From Candidatus Aminicenantota bacterium (lineage in GTDB: Bacteria; Acidobacteriota; Aminicenantia; UBA2199), in the NCBI GenBank assembly GCA_020355945.1, contig CP070627.1, positions 4,090,622-4,101,456 of the forward strand: a stretch of 10,835 bases of DNA, given 5' to 3'. Both the position numbers and the translations under genes were made by a program. The notes under the pieces are model-generated. The model was given only the letters and a program-made list of their open reading frames with translations. It was not told the origin of the DNA and made no database searches. This document shows, in pieces, positions 1 through 7,155 of this stretch (its first letter is position 1; each line of letters starts with the position of its first letter).

Positions 1-140
1 CCCGCAGCCCAAGAAGGCCCTAACGGGCCATCTTTCGGCGCACTGATTTGTGCGCCGGGGATTACCGTTGCAAAAATCCTTGCCAAAAAAACAAGCAGTT
101 GACACATTGTAATACAAAGAGACATAAATTTGTTTTTCAT
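1..140 (-). CDS. 5' end of a putative exported protein, cut by window edge
   Basis: An open frame starts at an ATG (positions 140-138, minus strand) and runs without a stop to the window edge, giving 46 residues. It begins Met-Lys-Asn-Lys, followed by a hydrophobic stretch of about 20 residues (roughly 7-27, rich in Leu, Ile, Val and Phe) ending near Ala-Gln, which looks like a signal peptide. The remaining residues (Ile-Ser-Ala-Pro-Lys-Asp-Gly-Pro) are not recognisable. A TATAAT-like hexamer lies 7 nt upstream of the ATG, and no good Shine-Dalgarno is visible. The coding frame crosses two strong hairpins (11-34 and 36-57), which is odd and leaves open that this is structured intergenic sequence rather than a gene. 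The product cannot be named. Confidence 0.4.
   Translation of the reverse strand, partial: MKNKFMSLCITMCQLLVFLARIFATVIPGAQISAPKDGPLGPSWAA
11..57. repeat. Two adjacent hairpins
   Basis: The first hairpin pairs AAGA+GGCCC (11-14, 16-20) with GGGCC+TCTT (25-29, 31-34), with one A/A mismatch and a TAAC loop. The second pairs CGGCGCAC (36-43) with GTGCGCCG (50-57), a perfect 8-bp stem with a 6-nt loop. No T-tract follows either one, so they are not classical intrinsic terminators. They may be a dispersed palindromic repeat or an mRNA structure early in the minus-strand frame. Confidence 0.5.
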
Positions 141-263
141 CACCAGGATTATATAAAATTTTTTTAAAAAAATCTCATTTAAATTTTTTTTGTCTCCAAT
201 AGCCAGGGGGGCGCTTTATATGATCTGACATGGCCGGATTTAATAAGAAGTTTTTGCGGGGTT

Positions 264-293
264 CAGGGGCAGTTTTTTCAAAAAGAGCCCCTG
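264..293. repeat. Hairpin with GC outer stem and T/A inner stem
   Basis: CAGGGGC (264-270) pairs perfectly with GCCCCTG (287-293). Inside, a run of T (273-277) can pair with a run of A (280-284), separated from the outer stem by two mismatches. It is followed at once by GC-rich sequence (GCCGCCGGAGGC). It resembles a dispersed palindromic repeat; whether it recurs elsewhere cannot be seen from this window. Confidence 0.5.
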
Positions 294-351
294 GCCGCCG
301 GAGGCAAAATGCTGAATACTTCTCAATATTAGATAAGATACTTAAAGAATG

Positions 352-489
352 CGAATGGGGGTTTCTAAAATTATGAATGATGAGTGATGAATGATGAGGA
401 AGAGCTTTTGAAGCTCTTTTTTAAGATATTTTATAAGTTTTTTCATCATTCAGCATTCATAATTCATCATTGTTTTTTTAGCCCATTCG
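352..489. repeat. Nested palindromic element of about 138 bp
   Basis: Three sets of inverted repeats are nested around one centre. The outermost is CGAATGGG (352-359) with CCCATTCG (482-489). The middle set is a degenerate ATGAATGATGA-type arm (369-397) with its complement (443-464); the left arm carries one extra 7-bp unit (GTGATGA). The core is a perfect 8-bp hairpin (400-407/411-418) followed by T residues. The arrangement suggests a small non-autonomous palindromic element or a structured RNA gene. No transposase or clear target duplication is visible. Confidence 0.5.
400..422 (+). terminator. Terminator-like hairpin with T-tract
   Basis: AAGAGCTT (400-407) pairs perfectly with AAGCTCTT (411-418) around a TTG loop, followed by T residues to 422. 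This has the form of an intrinsic terminator on the plus strand. No plus-strand gene lies upstream in the window, so it may instead be the core of the surrounding palindromic element. Confidence 0.4.
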
Positions 490-702
490 TGATACGCATA
501 CGGCCTGCTGGTAGAGTGACCGAACGAAATTCTTTTGAGTTCTCCGTTTGGCATAAAGTGCTGAAAGAAAAAAGCACTAAAAAGACATTTAACCTTAAGT
601 CAACAGCATTGCTCTGGACCGTGAAACATCCGCAAAAACTTATGATTAATGGTAGTCTGTAAAGATGGGATATTTCGAACCTCTATTTTGCTTACTGTTT
701 TT

Positions 703-2415
703 TTATCTTTTATAAACTTCTCGTTGGATGAATTTGAAAGCTGACTGATACCATAATACTAACCATGTCACCAAGATCATGGCGAAAATATTGCGCATGA
801 GAAATACCCAAAGACGTAGAGTCATTGCATCTGCAGCAATCATTACTTGATAGATATTGAAACCAACTATGGCTATTGAGATAGCCCCAATATATAAGTA
901 GAGGTCAGGTCTCACCGGTATCATTGGCACAAAGTTATACAAATCCACCCCTAACATTTTGTATTTAAATTGCTGAAATGCTCGGATCGCCTGACGAATA
1001 TCATGTCTTTCATCTGGTCTGATGGTTTCTGCCAGGGCAATAATCGCTTGACTGGCATTACAGCCGTAGATCATCACTGTTGCAAATATAAAGAAAAGGT
1101 CTGTAATCAGGTAAATAAATCGATTGGGCTCCTGATTGATACTGGGGAATTCAATCCCACATATCCATGCAAAGCCTAATGCGACAATACAATGCCAAAC
1201 CAGATAAAAAATTGCAGTTAAAAATCCTCCCGGGCGCCAACGATCTTCATTAGCGGCAACTGCGAATGGAAGAGTGCTCCACCAAATGAATACACTTCCC
1301 AGGCCGACTCCAATGAAAAATGTCAGCATATTGTTATCTATTGTTTTTGGAGAATGCCAAAGAAGGGTTAACATCATGGTGACAGTGTACAGAAATGCTC
1401 CCAAACGAAATCCCAGTTTATTAGGAAATACAATGGGCCATTTCCCAAACAGGAATTTAAACCAATTGTTTATAAAATACTTTCCTGGCATTTTTCTTCG
1501 TACTTTCTGGTAAGTTGGTACATACGCCGGAGCCATGATGATCTGGTAAGATCCGCCCATGGCAAAAGCGTCACTCAGCAGCACTGGATTTTGTGTAGTA
1601 AAGCCCTTTCCACGGGTACCAATCCAATTTTGATCACCTCTTATAGTGAATAATACTCCAATCCGTTCCTGGTATTCGATTGGTACTCTTTTACATACAA
1701 AACAAGCTAGATCAGCCAGGGTCACCGAACCACTGCTGCCAACTGCGTCACCTCGAAGCCCTGCCACCAGGGTGGCTGTAAATACCCCTTGCTGGAGGTA
1801 ATCATCCCTGCTGTCACCAAAATACTGGTCCTCTAATGAAATTTCTCCGGGACCGGAGGAAAGAAATATAGACCATCCCTGGGTCAAATCTTTCATATTT
1901 TTATACCTCTCCACCATTTTATATTTTTTGGTTGAAATTTGACAGCAATCCAATATCATTACTTTTTTTTGGGATGGACATCTAGCTGCCGCTTCCTGTA
2001 TCTCTCTTATTTTAATATATTCGACTCCTTCAGCGGTTTTACCATCGCCAACTGTGACCAAGGCTGGTTCTTTATCGGTGAGAGCGCCATGACCTGAAAA
2101 ATAAAAAATGAACGTATCTGACGGACGGACAAGGTCAATACACTTTTGTACCTCTGATAAAATGCTTTCACGAGTAACTTCATGTGCATCTTTGGGCACT
2201 TCAATACCCCATTTCTCTTTCGCATTTTTTTCTTGTATATAATTAATATGGGGCCAGATCAAAGGTTTAATAATAGTCTTATGGTCTTTCCATACTTTTT
2301 GTAGTGTTTCCATGAAATAGACGGCATCATTAACTGCGCAGTGAAGAGGTTTTTTTTTATAGCCATCTATCCCTACGATTACCGCTATAAGGCCTTCTTT
2401 TTCCATTTCATCCAT
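703..2415 (-). CDS. Membrane-anchored caspase (peptidase C14 family), copy 1
   Basis: This is a predicted cysteine protease of the caspase/metacaspase clan, 570 residues. Residues 8-250 form the caspase domain: the N-terminal strand VGIDGYKKKPL followed by CAVNDA (26-31), the catalytic histidine in FSGHG (His109), and the catalytic cysteine in the ILDCC strand (Cys158, with Asp156 and Cys157 before it). A conserved YLQQGVFTATLVAGLRG segment follows (206-222). Residues 335-560 contain about six hydrophobic segments (near 336-354, 363-388, 397-420, 433-461, 505-527 and 533-560), so the protease is probably tethered to the inner membrane with the caspase domain cytoplasmic. The ATG at 2415 has a strong AGGAGG six bases upstream (2422-2427) and a sigma-70-like promoter. 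The gene is divergent from the Roco gene and is a paralog of the caspase at 5412-7130, but has no EACC1-like partner. The substrate is unknown; an effector role is inferred. Confidence 0.9.
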   Translation of the reverse strand: MDEMEKEGLIAVIVGIDGYKKKPLHCAVNDAVYFMETLQKVWKDHKTIIKPLIWPHINYIQEKNAKEKWGIEVPKDAHEVTRESILSEVQKCIDLVRPSDTFIFYFSGHGALTDKEPALVTVGDGKTAEGVEYIKIREIQEAAARCPSQKKVMILDCCQISTKKYKMVERYKNMKDLTQGWSIFLSSGPGEISLEDQYFGDSRDDYLQQGVFTATLVAGLRGDAVGSSGSVTLADLACFVCKRVPIEYQERIGVLFTIRGDQNWIGTRGKGFTTQNPVLLSDAFAMGGSYQIIMAPAYVPTYQKVRRKMPGKYFINNWFKFLFGKWPIVFPNKLGFRLGAFLYTVTMMLTLLWHSPKTIDNNMLTFFIGVGLGSVFIWWSTLPFAVAANEDRWRPGGFLTAIFYLVWHCIVALGFAWICGIEFPSINQEPNRFIYLITDLFFIFATVMIYGCNASQAIIALAETIRPDERHDIRQAIRAFQQFKYKMLGVDLYNFVPMIPVRPDLYLYIGAISIAIVGFNIYQVMIAADAMTLRLWVFLMRNIFAMILVTWLVLWYQSAFKFIQREVYKR

Positions 2416-2421
2416 TTTAAT

Positions 2422-2475
2422 CCTCCTGAAAATTCATTTAAATTTAATTTTAAAAGAAATGTATGCCAAAGTCAA
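2422..2475 (-). promoter_or_regulatory. Promoter and ribosome site of caspase copy 1
   Basis: On the minus strand, TTGACT (2475-2470) and TAAAAT (2452-2447) are separated by exactly 17 bases, a good match to a housekeeping sigma-70 promoter. AGGAGG (2427-2422) then sits six bases before the ATG at 2415. The motif TTCTCTATTGA overlapping the -35 also overlaps the -35 of the EACC1-caspase operon. Confidence 0.65.
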
Positions 2476-2508
2476 TAGAGAAAACATTTTTCCCCAAATT
2501 TCTCTATT
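2474..2508. promoter_or_regulatory. Perfect inverted repeat, candidate operator
   Basis: AATAGAGAAA (2474-2483) and TTTCTCTATT (2499-2508) are exact reverse complements separated by 15 bases. The first arm overlaps the -35 box of caspase copy 1, and the pair lies between the divergent caspase and Roco genes. This is the expected position for an operator controlling one or both units. No regulator gene is encoded in the window, so the binding protein is unknown. Confidence 0.45.
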
Positions 2509-2691
2509 CTCTGTTTACAATTTTAACCATGAATAACACAAAAGAAAACCTGCCTTCAGCCACATTTTCTTTAGCTATATGTCGGTGATGAACATGTGCG
2601 AAAGATTGGTTACGGATTTAAATAAATATTTTCTTTCCTAATTGCTAATTGCTTATTGCTACGCTCTTCCTTTTATGGTATCATTACATGG

Positions 2692-2761
2692 AGGGAATAA
2701 TGCATTTTGGGAGTTTTAGTGTCAATGCTCGAAAGCATTCTTTGTCATTACTCCATTCCCT
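2692..2761 (+). promoter_or_regulatory. Stem-loop in the leader of the Roco gene
   Basis: AGGGAAT (2692-2698) can pair with ATTCCCT (2755-2761), and TAATG (2698-2702) with CATTA (2746-2750) across a bulge; the shared T2698 fits only one of these helices at a time. Inside, AATGCT (2724-2729) pairs perfectly with AGCATT (2734-2739) around a CGAA loop. The structure ends about 10 bases before the AAGAGG ribosome site of the Roco gene, so it could affect its translation. It matches no riboswitch class I know. Confidence 0.35.
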
Positions 2762-2784
2762 ATCAACCTTAAGAGGATGACATC

Positions 2785-5382
2785 ATGTCGAAGGATTTAA
2801 AGATTATCAAAAGATTGAGAAAAAAATATGGGATCAGTTTAGAAAAAGTGGATACTGAAAATATCTGGAAAAGCCAAACATATGTTGTGGATGAAAACAA
2901 CAATGTCATTGGCTTAAATTTGATTGGGCTGAAACTTTCGGATATTTCTGTCATTGAAGATTTAAAAAGCTTGACAATGTTATATTTACAACACAATAAA
3001 TTATCGAATATTTCAGTCATCGAAAAATTAAAAAAACTAACAAATTTAGATATGAGTTCTAATCAACTATCAGATATTTCCAATATCAAAGAGTTAAAAA
3101 ATTTGACTAAATTATATTTAAGTCATAATAAAATATCAGATATTTCAGTTCTCAGGGAGTTAAAAAATCTGAAGCGATTTGTTTTAACGCATAATAAAAT
3201 CTACCAGCTTCCCAAAGATATAGTTGAATTGGGAATGAAAATAAAATGGGAATATGAGCCATATGGGAATGGCATTTTTCTGGAAGGAAACCCGCTGGAG
3301 ACCCCCCCAGTGGAGATTGTGAGACAAGGTACAGAGGCGGTTTGGAATTATTTCAAAGAAATGGAACAGGCTTCGGTTCGTTTGTTGGAATCCAAACTGT
3401 TGATCGTGGGCAATGGAGAAGTGGGCAAAACCACTTTGATGCGAAAATTAAAAGACAATAACTTCCAGGTGGAATTAGGAAAAGAACCCACTACTCACGG
3501 TATTAACATTGTCCCCTGGGAATTACGCTGCTCTTTTGATGCCGAAGATTCCGAAAATGTAAAACTTCACTTCTGGGATTTCGGGGGGCAGGCCATCTAT
3601 CACGCCACCCACCAGTTCTTCCTGACCAAACGCTCGATTTACTTATTGGTGTGGGAAGCCCGGAAAGAAGAAGAAACACAGGGGTTTGACTACTGGTTCA
3701 ATATCATTAAGCTCCTGAGCGATAACAGTCCGGTGATTGTAGTGATGAATAAATCCGATGTGCGCATTAAATACCTGGATGAGGCGGCCTTTATAGAGAA
3801 ATTCAAAAATATAGTGACCTTTTTGAAAGTGAGCTGCTTAACAGGTGATGGAATATCGGAACTGACAGAAAAAATTCGGGAAGTGTTGCGCGGTGTACCC
3901 CATTTGCATGATCAACTGCCCGGGGTCTGGTTGGACATCCGGGAACGTTTAACCAAAGAAGAAAAAGATTATATTAGCCTGGAGGGTTACTTTGAAATCT
4001 GTCGAGAATACGGGATGGACGAGGAACGGGCCGAGTTTCTCAGCGGTTATTTGCATGACCTGGGGGTAATTCTCCACTATAGGCACGATCGACTGCTGGA
4101 AAACACGGTTATTCTTAATCCCGAATGGGCAACCGAGGCGGTTTATAAATTGATCGATACCCGCCATATCCAGGAAAACAAAGGCAGGTTTACCTTTGAG
4201 GATTTAAAAGACATTTGGGATTTAACCAGATACCCGCGGGAAAAACACCAACAATTGATCCGGCTTATGGAGAAATTTGAGTTGTGTTTCAATTTTACCG
4301 GTACGGACATATACATTATCCCGGAACTGCTACCGGCAGACCGGCCGCCTATTCCTTTTGATGAATATAAGGCCGCAGGCAATCTCCATTTCCGTTACAG
4401 TTACGATTTTATGCCGGAAGGAATCATCAGCCGCTTTATATCCCGCGTATATTATTTAATAAAAGACGACCACTTCTGGAAGAACGGCGTGGAATTACGG
4501 TTTGAAGATTCCACGGCCCTGGTGGTGAGTGACCGGTTGAACCGGGAAATAAAAATTTCCGTTATTGGCTCCTGCAAAAGGGAACTGCTGGGCATTATCC
4601 GGAATGAATTGGAGCACATTCACGAAACCCTGAACATGCATAAGAACAAGCAATATGATGAAATGATCCCCTGCCGCTGCGGACCGTGCCTGGAACCGAG
4701 AAGACCAGGTACGCCTTATGCCTATAAATACGAAATGTTGAAAATGTTCCAGGAGAGGGGAAACCCAATTTTCTGCCCGGTCAGCGGTGATGAGGTGCCG
4801 GTGGAGACATTATTAAGGGGAGTTGAAAAGAAAAAACGCCGCAAGGATATATTAAAGTCCATGGTCAAAACCGCTCATTATCTCCAGGGGCTTTCCAAAA
4901 GCCTTAAAAATGAAGAAGACAGCCGCAGCGACTTTATGGCGCTTTTCCTCTCTACCGAAGGTTTTATCGTGAAGGAGCAGCCGCGGTGGGGGCGTTCGGC
5001 CACCGGCAAATCCATTGGAAGGCCGGATATGAAGATCATATACTCCGAAGAAGAGACCGAAGCAATGGTTGAAGCGTTTAATTTACATTGTTTTGATCGT
5101 GCAAAAATAGACGGCCATTTAAAAAAACTTTTCGGCTATGACCCTGCCGGCCTGGAACAAAATTTTATCATTGTCTATTCCGAAACCAGGAAATTTTTGC
5201 AGTTATGGAAAAGATATTCAGAACATTTAGACCATATACGAGAAACCGATTTCGATTATCCATTGACCGGTGAAATTAAAGAGCTGGAAACCGGTTACAC
5301 CGATATCAAAGCAGCGCATGCGGTTCACCTGAGAGAAGGTTCACCCACTGATGTCTTTCACATTTTTATCAATATGAAATGA
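2785..5382 (+). CDS. LRR-Roc-COR (Roco) GTPase with C-terminal nuclease-like domain
   Basis: This is an 865-residue Roco-family protein, a GTP-dependent switch that typically dimerises through its COR domain. Residues 51-138 hold four exact 22-residue leucine-rich repeats (consensus L/I-S-D-I-S...L-K-x-L...L-x-x-N). The LEGNPLETPP-type linker (166-175) precedes the Roc GTPase: P-loop GNGEVGKT (209-216), Walker-B/G3 WDFGGQ (264-269), G4 NKSD (322-325) and a G5-like SCLTGDG (350-356). The COR region spans about 385-680 and ends in a cysteine cluster (Cys630, 632, 635, 664). Residues 700-865 form an extra domain with GRPD (Asp748) and EAF (Glu763) reminiscent of a PD-(D/E)XK fold lacking the usual lysine. 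The ATG at 2785 is supported by AAGAGG (2771-2776). The first ~155 codons are much more AT-rich than the rest. It lies between two caspase genes; a sensor/switch role is inferred. Confidence 0.92.
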   Translation: MSKDLKIIKRLRKKYGISLEKVDTENIWKSQTYVVDENNNVIGLNLIGLKLSDISVIEDLKSLTMLYLQHNKLSNISVIEKLKKLTNLDMSSNQLSDISNIKELKNLTKLYLSHNKISDISVLRELKNLKRFVLTHNKIYQLPKDIVELGMKIKWEYEPYGNGIFLEGNPLETPPVEIVRQGTEAVWNYFKEMEQASVRLLESKLLIVGNGEVGKTTLMRKLKDNNFQVELGKEPTTHGINIVPWELRCSFDAEDSENVKLHFWDFGGQAIYHATHQFFLTKRSIYLLVWEARKEEETQGFDYWFNIIKLLSDNSPVIVVMNKSDVRIKYLDEAAFIEKFKNIVTFLKVSCLTGDGISELTEKIREVLRGVPHLHDQLPGVWLDIRERLTKEEKDYISLEGYFEICREYGMDEERAEFLSGYLHDLGVILHYRHDRLLENTVILNPEWATEAVYKLIDTRHIQENKGRFTFEDLKDIWDLTRYPREKHQQLIRLMEKFELCFNFTGTDIYIIPELLPADRPPIPFDEYKAAGNLHFRYSYDFMPEGIISRFISRVYYLIKDDHFWKNGVELRFEDSTALVVSDRLNREIKISVIGSCKRELLGIIRNELEHIHETLNMHKNKQYDEMIPCRCGPCLEPRRPGTPYAYKYEMLKMFQERGNPIFCPVSGDEVPVETLLRGVEKKKRRKDILKSMVKTAHYLQGLSKSLKNEEDSRSDFMALFLSTEGFIVKEQPRWGRSATGKSIGRPDMKIIYSEEETEAMVEAFNLHCFDRAKIDGHLKKLFGYDPAGLEQNFIIVYSETRKFLQLWKRYSEHLDHIRETDFDYPLTGEIKELETGYTDIKAAHAVHLREGSPTDVFHIFINMK
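2935..3198 (+). repeat. Tandem 66-bp leucine-rich repeat units
   Basis: Four consecutive 66-bp units encode the 22-residue LRRs of the Roco protein, with no insertions between them. Units 1-3 are close at DNA level (recurrent GATATTTC-type and TTAAAAAA-type blocks). This suggests recent unit duplication and makes the repeat number prone to change by slippage or recombination. Confidence 0.8.
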
Positions 5383-5388
5383 AATTTT

Positions 5389-5411
5389 AAAAAAAACTGG
5401 CATTCTTGCCA
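5389..5411 (-). terminator. Intrinsic terminator of the EACC1-caspase operon
   Basis: Read on the minus strand, TGGCA (5411-5407) pairs with TGCCA (5402-5398) around a 4-nt loop and is followed after one G by eight T residues (5396-5389). It begins directly after the TAG stop of caspase copy 2. The stem is short (5 bp) but the T-tract is strong. It lies between the convergent Roco and caspase genes. Confidence 0.55.
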
Positions 5412-7130
5412 CTATACCTTGTAGACCTTTCCTTTAATTGCATCAAAAGCCCCCAGGTACCAGAATACCAGCCAAACCACCAAAAACAAAGCTGCAATAT
5501 TGCGAATAACATAAAGTCTAAATTCTACAGTCTCTACCGTCTCGGTAGATATTTGAGGAAGGGTAACCACAGCGGCTATTAATATAGCGGCAGCCAGGAT
5601 AAATAGGTAAAACTCAGGTCTGGCTGGTACTTGAGCCACATAACTATTTAAATCCAACACGAAGATTTTGTATTTAAAATGTTGAAATGCCCGAATCGCC
5701 CGACGAATTTCTCGTCGTTCATCTGTCCTAACGATCTCCGCTAAAGCAATGATTGCCTGGCTGGCATTGCAGCAGCATATAGCCACTGCTGCAAATATAC
5801 AAAAGAGTTCCAACCCCACGAAGAAGACTTTATCCCCAACTTGACTGATGTTTTTATCAACACTCCATAACCATGCAAGACCTAATAAAACAATGATATG
5901 CCAGAGCAGGTAAAAAATGACAGTTGCATATCCACCCAGAGTCCAATAGCTTTCATTAGCCGCAACGGCAAATGGGAGCATAACCCACCAAAGAAGTGCA
6001 CTTCCCAGCCCTATTACGATTGTAAATACCAAAAACGTATGATTCATTGCTTCTGAACAGTGCCAGATAACTGTGAGAAGCATGGTGGCAGCATATAGCA
6101 GAGCCCCTATTTCACGAAATTCAAATTTATAAGGGAATTCAATGTGCCATTTGCCCAGTAGAAATTTAAGCCAATATTTTAAGAAGTTTTTAGTTGGCAA
6201 TATTCTTCCCGCTATTTCTGAATATAGTGGTTCAGGTTCAGGAGCCATTATAACCTGGTATGGTCCCCCTATGGCAACCGCCTCGCTAAGCAGCACCGGG
6301 TTTTGAGAATTGAAACCCATTCCTTTGATATCAGTTTGATCTTTAACGCCATTCTTAGACAATAAATATATCATCGTTAGCACCCGTTCCTGGTATTCCA
6401 CCGGAACCCGTTTACCTACAAAATAAGCCAGATCAGCCAGACTCACCGAACCACTGCTGCCGGCTGCTTCACCTCGAAGACCTTCCACCAGGCTGGCGGT
6501 AAATATGCCCTGCTGGAGATAGTCATCCCTGCTGTCCCCAAAATACTGGTCTTCTAATGAAACTTCTCCAGGACTGGAGGAGATAAAGATAGACCATCCC
6601 TGGATTAAATCTTTCAAATTTTTATACCCCTCCACTGGTTTATGTTTATTGGCTGGACTTTGACAGCAATCCAATATCATGACCTTTTTCTGGGATACGC
6701 ATTCAGCAGCCACTTGTTGAATTTCTTTTATCTTAATATATTCGATTCCTTCAGCGGTTTTACCATCAGCAACAGTGACCAGAGCTGGTTCTTCGTCGGC
6801 AAGAACACCATGCCCGGAAAAGTAAAAAATAAACGTATCCGACTCACCAGCCAGACTGGCACATTCCTGGATTGTGGATAAAATACCATCACGAGTGACT
6901 TTATTCGCATTTTTGGGTAGTTTGATCCCCCATGTTTCTCTTTGGCTTTTTGCCTGTTTTTCATTCAATGAAGGCCAGACAAGGGTTTTGATATGAACTT
7001 TTCGACCTTTCCATACTTTTTGCAGTGTTTCGGTTAAACAGACAGCATCATTAACCGCACAGTGAAGTGGTTTTTTTTTATAGCCATCAATTCCCACGAT
7101 AACCGCGATAAGACCTTCTTCTTTTTTCAT
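5412..7130 (-). CDS. Membrane-anchored caspase (peptidase C14 family), copy 2
   Basis: This is a paralog of the caspase at 703-2415 with the same design: a caspase domain (about residues 6-250) followed by a C-terminal region with about six hydrophobic helices. With the ATG at 7130 the product has 572 residues, the catalytic histidine is His107 (FSGHG) and the catalytic cysteine is Cys156 (ILDCC). I prefer this start because it aligns with the paralog's first residues and has GGAAG six bases upstream. A TTG at 7169 would add 13 residues and overlap the preceding gene. The caspase domains look about 70% identical by eye and the membrane halves are more diverged. The gene follows the EACC1-like gene by 25 bases in one operon, pointing to a shared function, and ends in an intrinsic terminator. 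A proteolytic effector role is inferred from the family and context; no substrate is known. Confidence 0.9.
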   Translation of the reverse strand: MKKEEGLIAVIVGIDGYKKKPLHCAVNDAVCLTETLQKVWKGRKVHIKTLVWPSLNEKQAKSQRETWGIKLPKNANKVTRDGILSTIQECASLAGESDTFIFYFSGHGVLADEEPALVTVADGKTAEGIEYIKIKEIQQVAAECVSQKKVMILDCCQSPANKHKPVEGYKNLKDLIQGWSIFISSSPGEVSLEDQYFGDSRDDYLQQGIFTASLVEGLRGEAAGSSGSVSLADLAYFVGKRVPVEYQERVLTMIYLLSKNGVKDQTDIKGMGFNSQNPVLLSEAVAIGGPYQVIMAPEPEPLYSEIAGRILPTKNFLKYWLKFLLGKWHIEFPYKFEFREIGALLYAATMLLTVIWHCSEAMNHTFLVFTIVIGLGSALLWWVMLPFAVAANESYWTLGGYATVIFYLLWHIIVLLGLAWLWSVDKNISQVGDKVFFVGLELFCIFAAVAICCCNASQAIIALAEIVRTDERREIRRAIRAFQHFKYKIFVLDLNSYVAQVPARPEFYLFILAAAILIAAVVTLPQISTETVETVEFRLYVIRNIAALFLVVWLVFWYLGAFDAIKGKVYKV

Positions 7131-7155
7131 TGGTGTCTTCCATGCATCTGTGGAT

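Larger units (their letters stand above)
141..702. other. Long intergenic region without a convincing gene
   Basis: About 560 bases separate the exported-protein start from the end of the first caspase gene. I see palindromes here (264-293, 352-489 and a 6-bp stem 557-562/573-578) but no gene. The only sizeable open frame (384-662, plus) begins inside the nested palindrome, its N-terminal residues are just the translation of that repeat, and it has no recognisable domain. The region is AT-rich with homopolymer T and A runs. Confidence 0.6.

Noticed and set aside
557..578. Terminator for caspase copy 1
   Set aside because: AGTGCT/AGCACT form only a 6-bp stem with a 10-base loop, more than 120 bases past the stop codon and without a good T-tract on the minus strand.
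384..662. Plus-strand frame of 92 codons
   Set aside because: It starts inside the nested palindrome, its first third is translated repeat, it has no ribosome site or domain, and it lies in AT-rich spacer.
2638..2661. Short tandem repeat of CTAATTG/CTTATTG units
   Set aside because: Three imperfect short AT-rich units in a spacer; too small to claim as more than local slippage.
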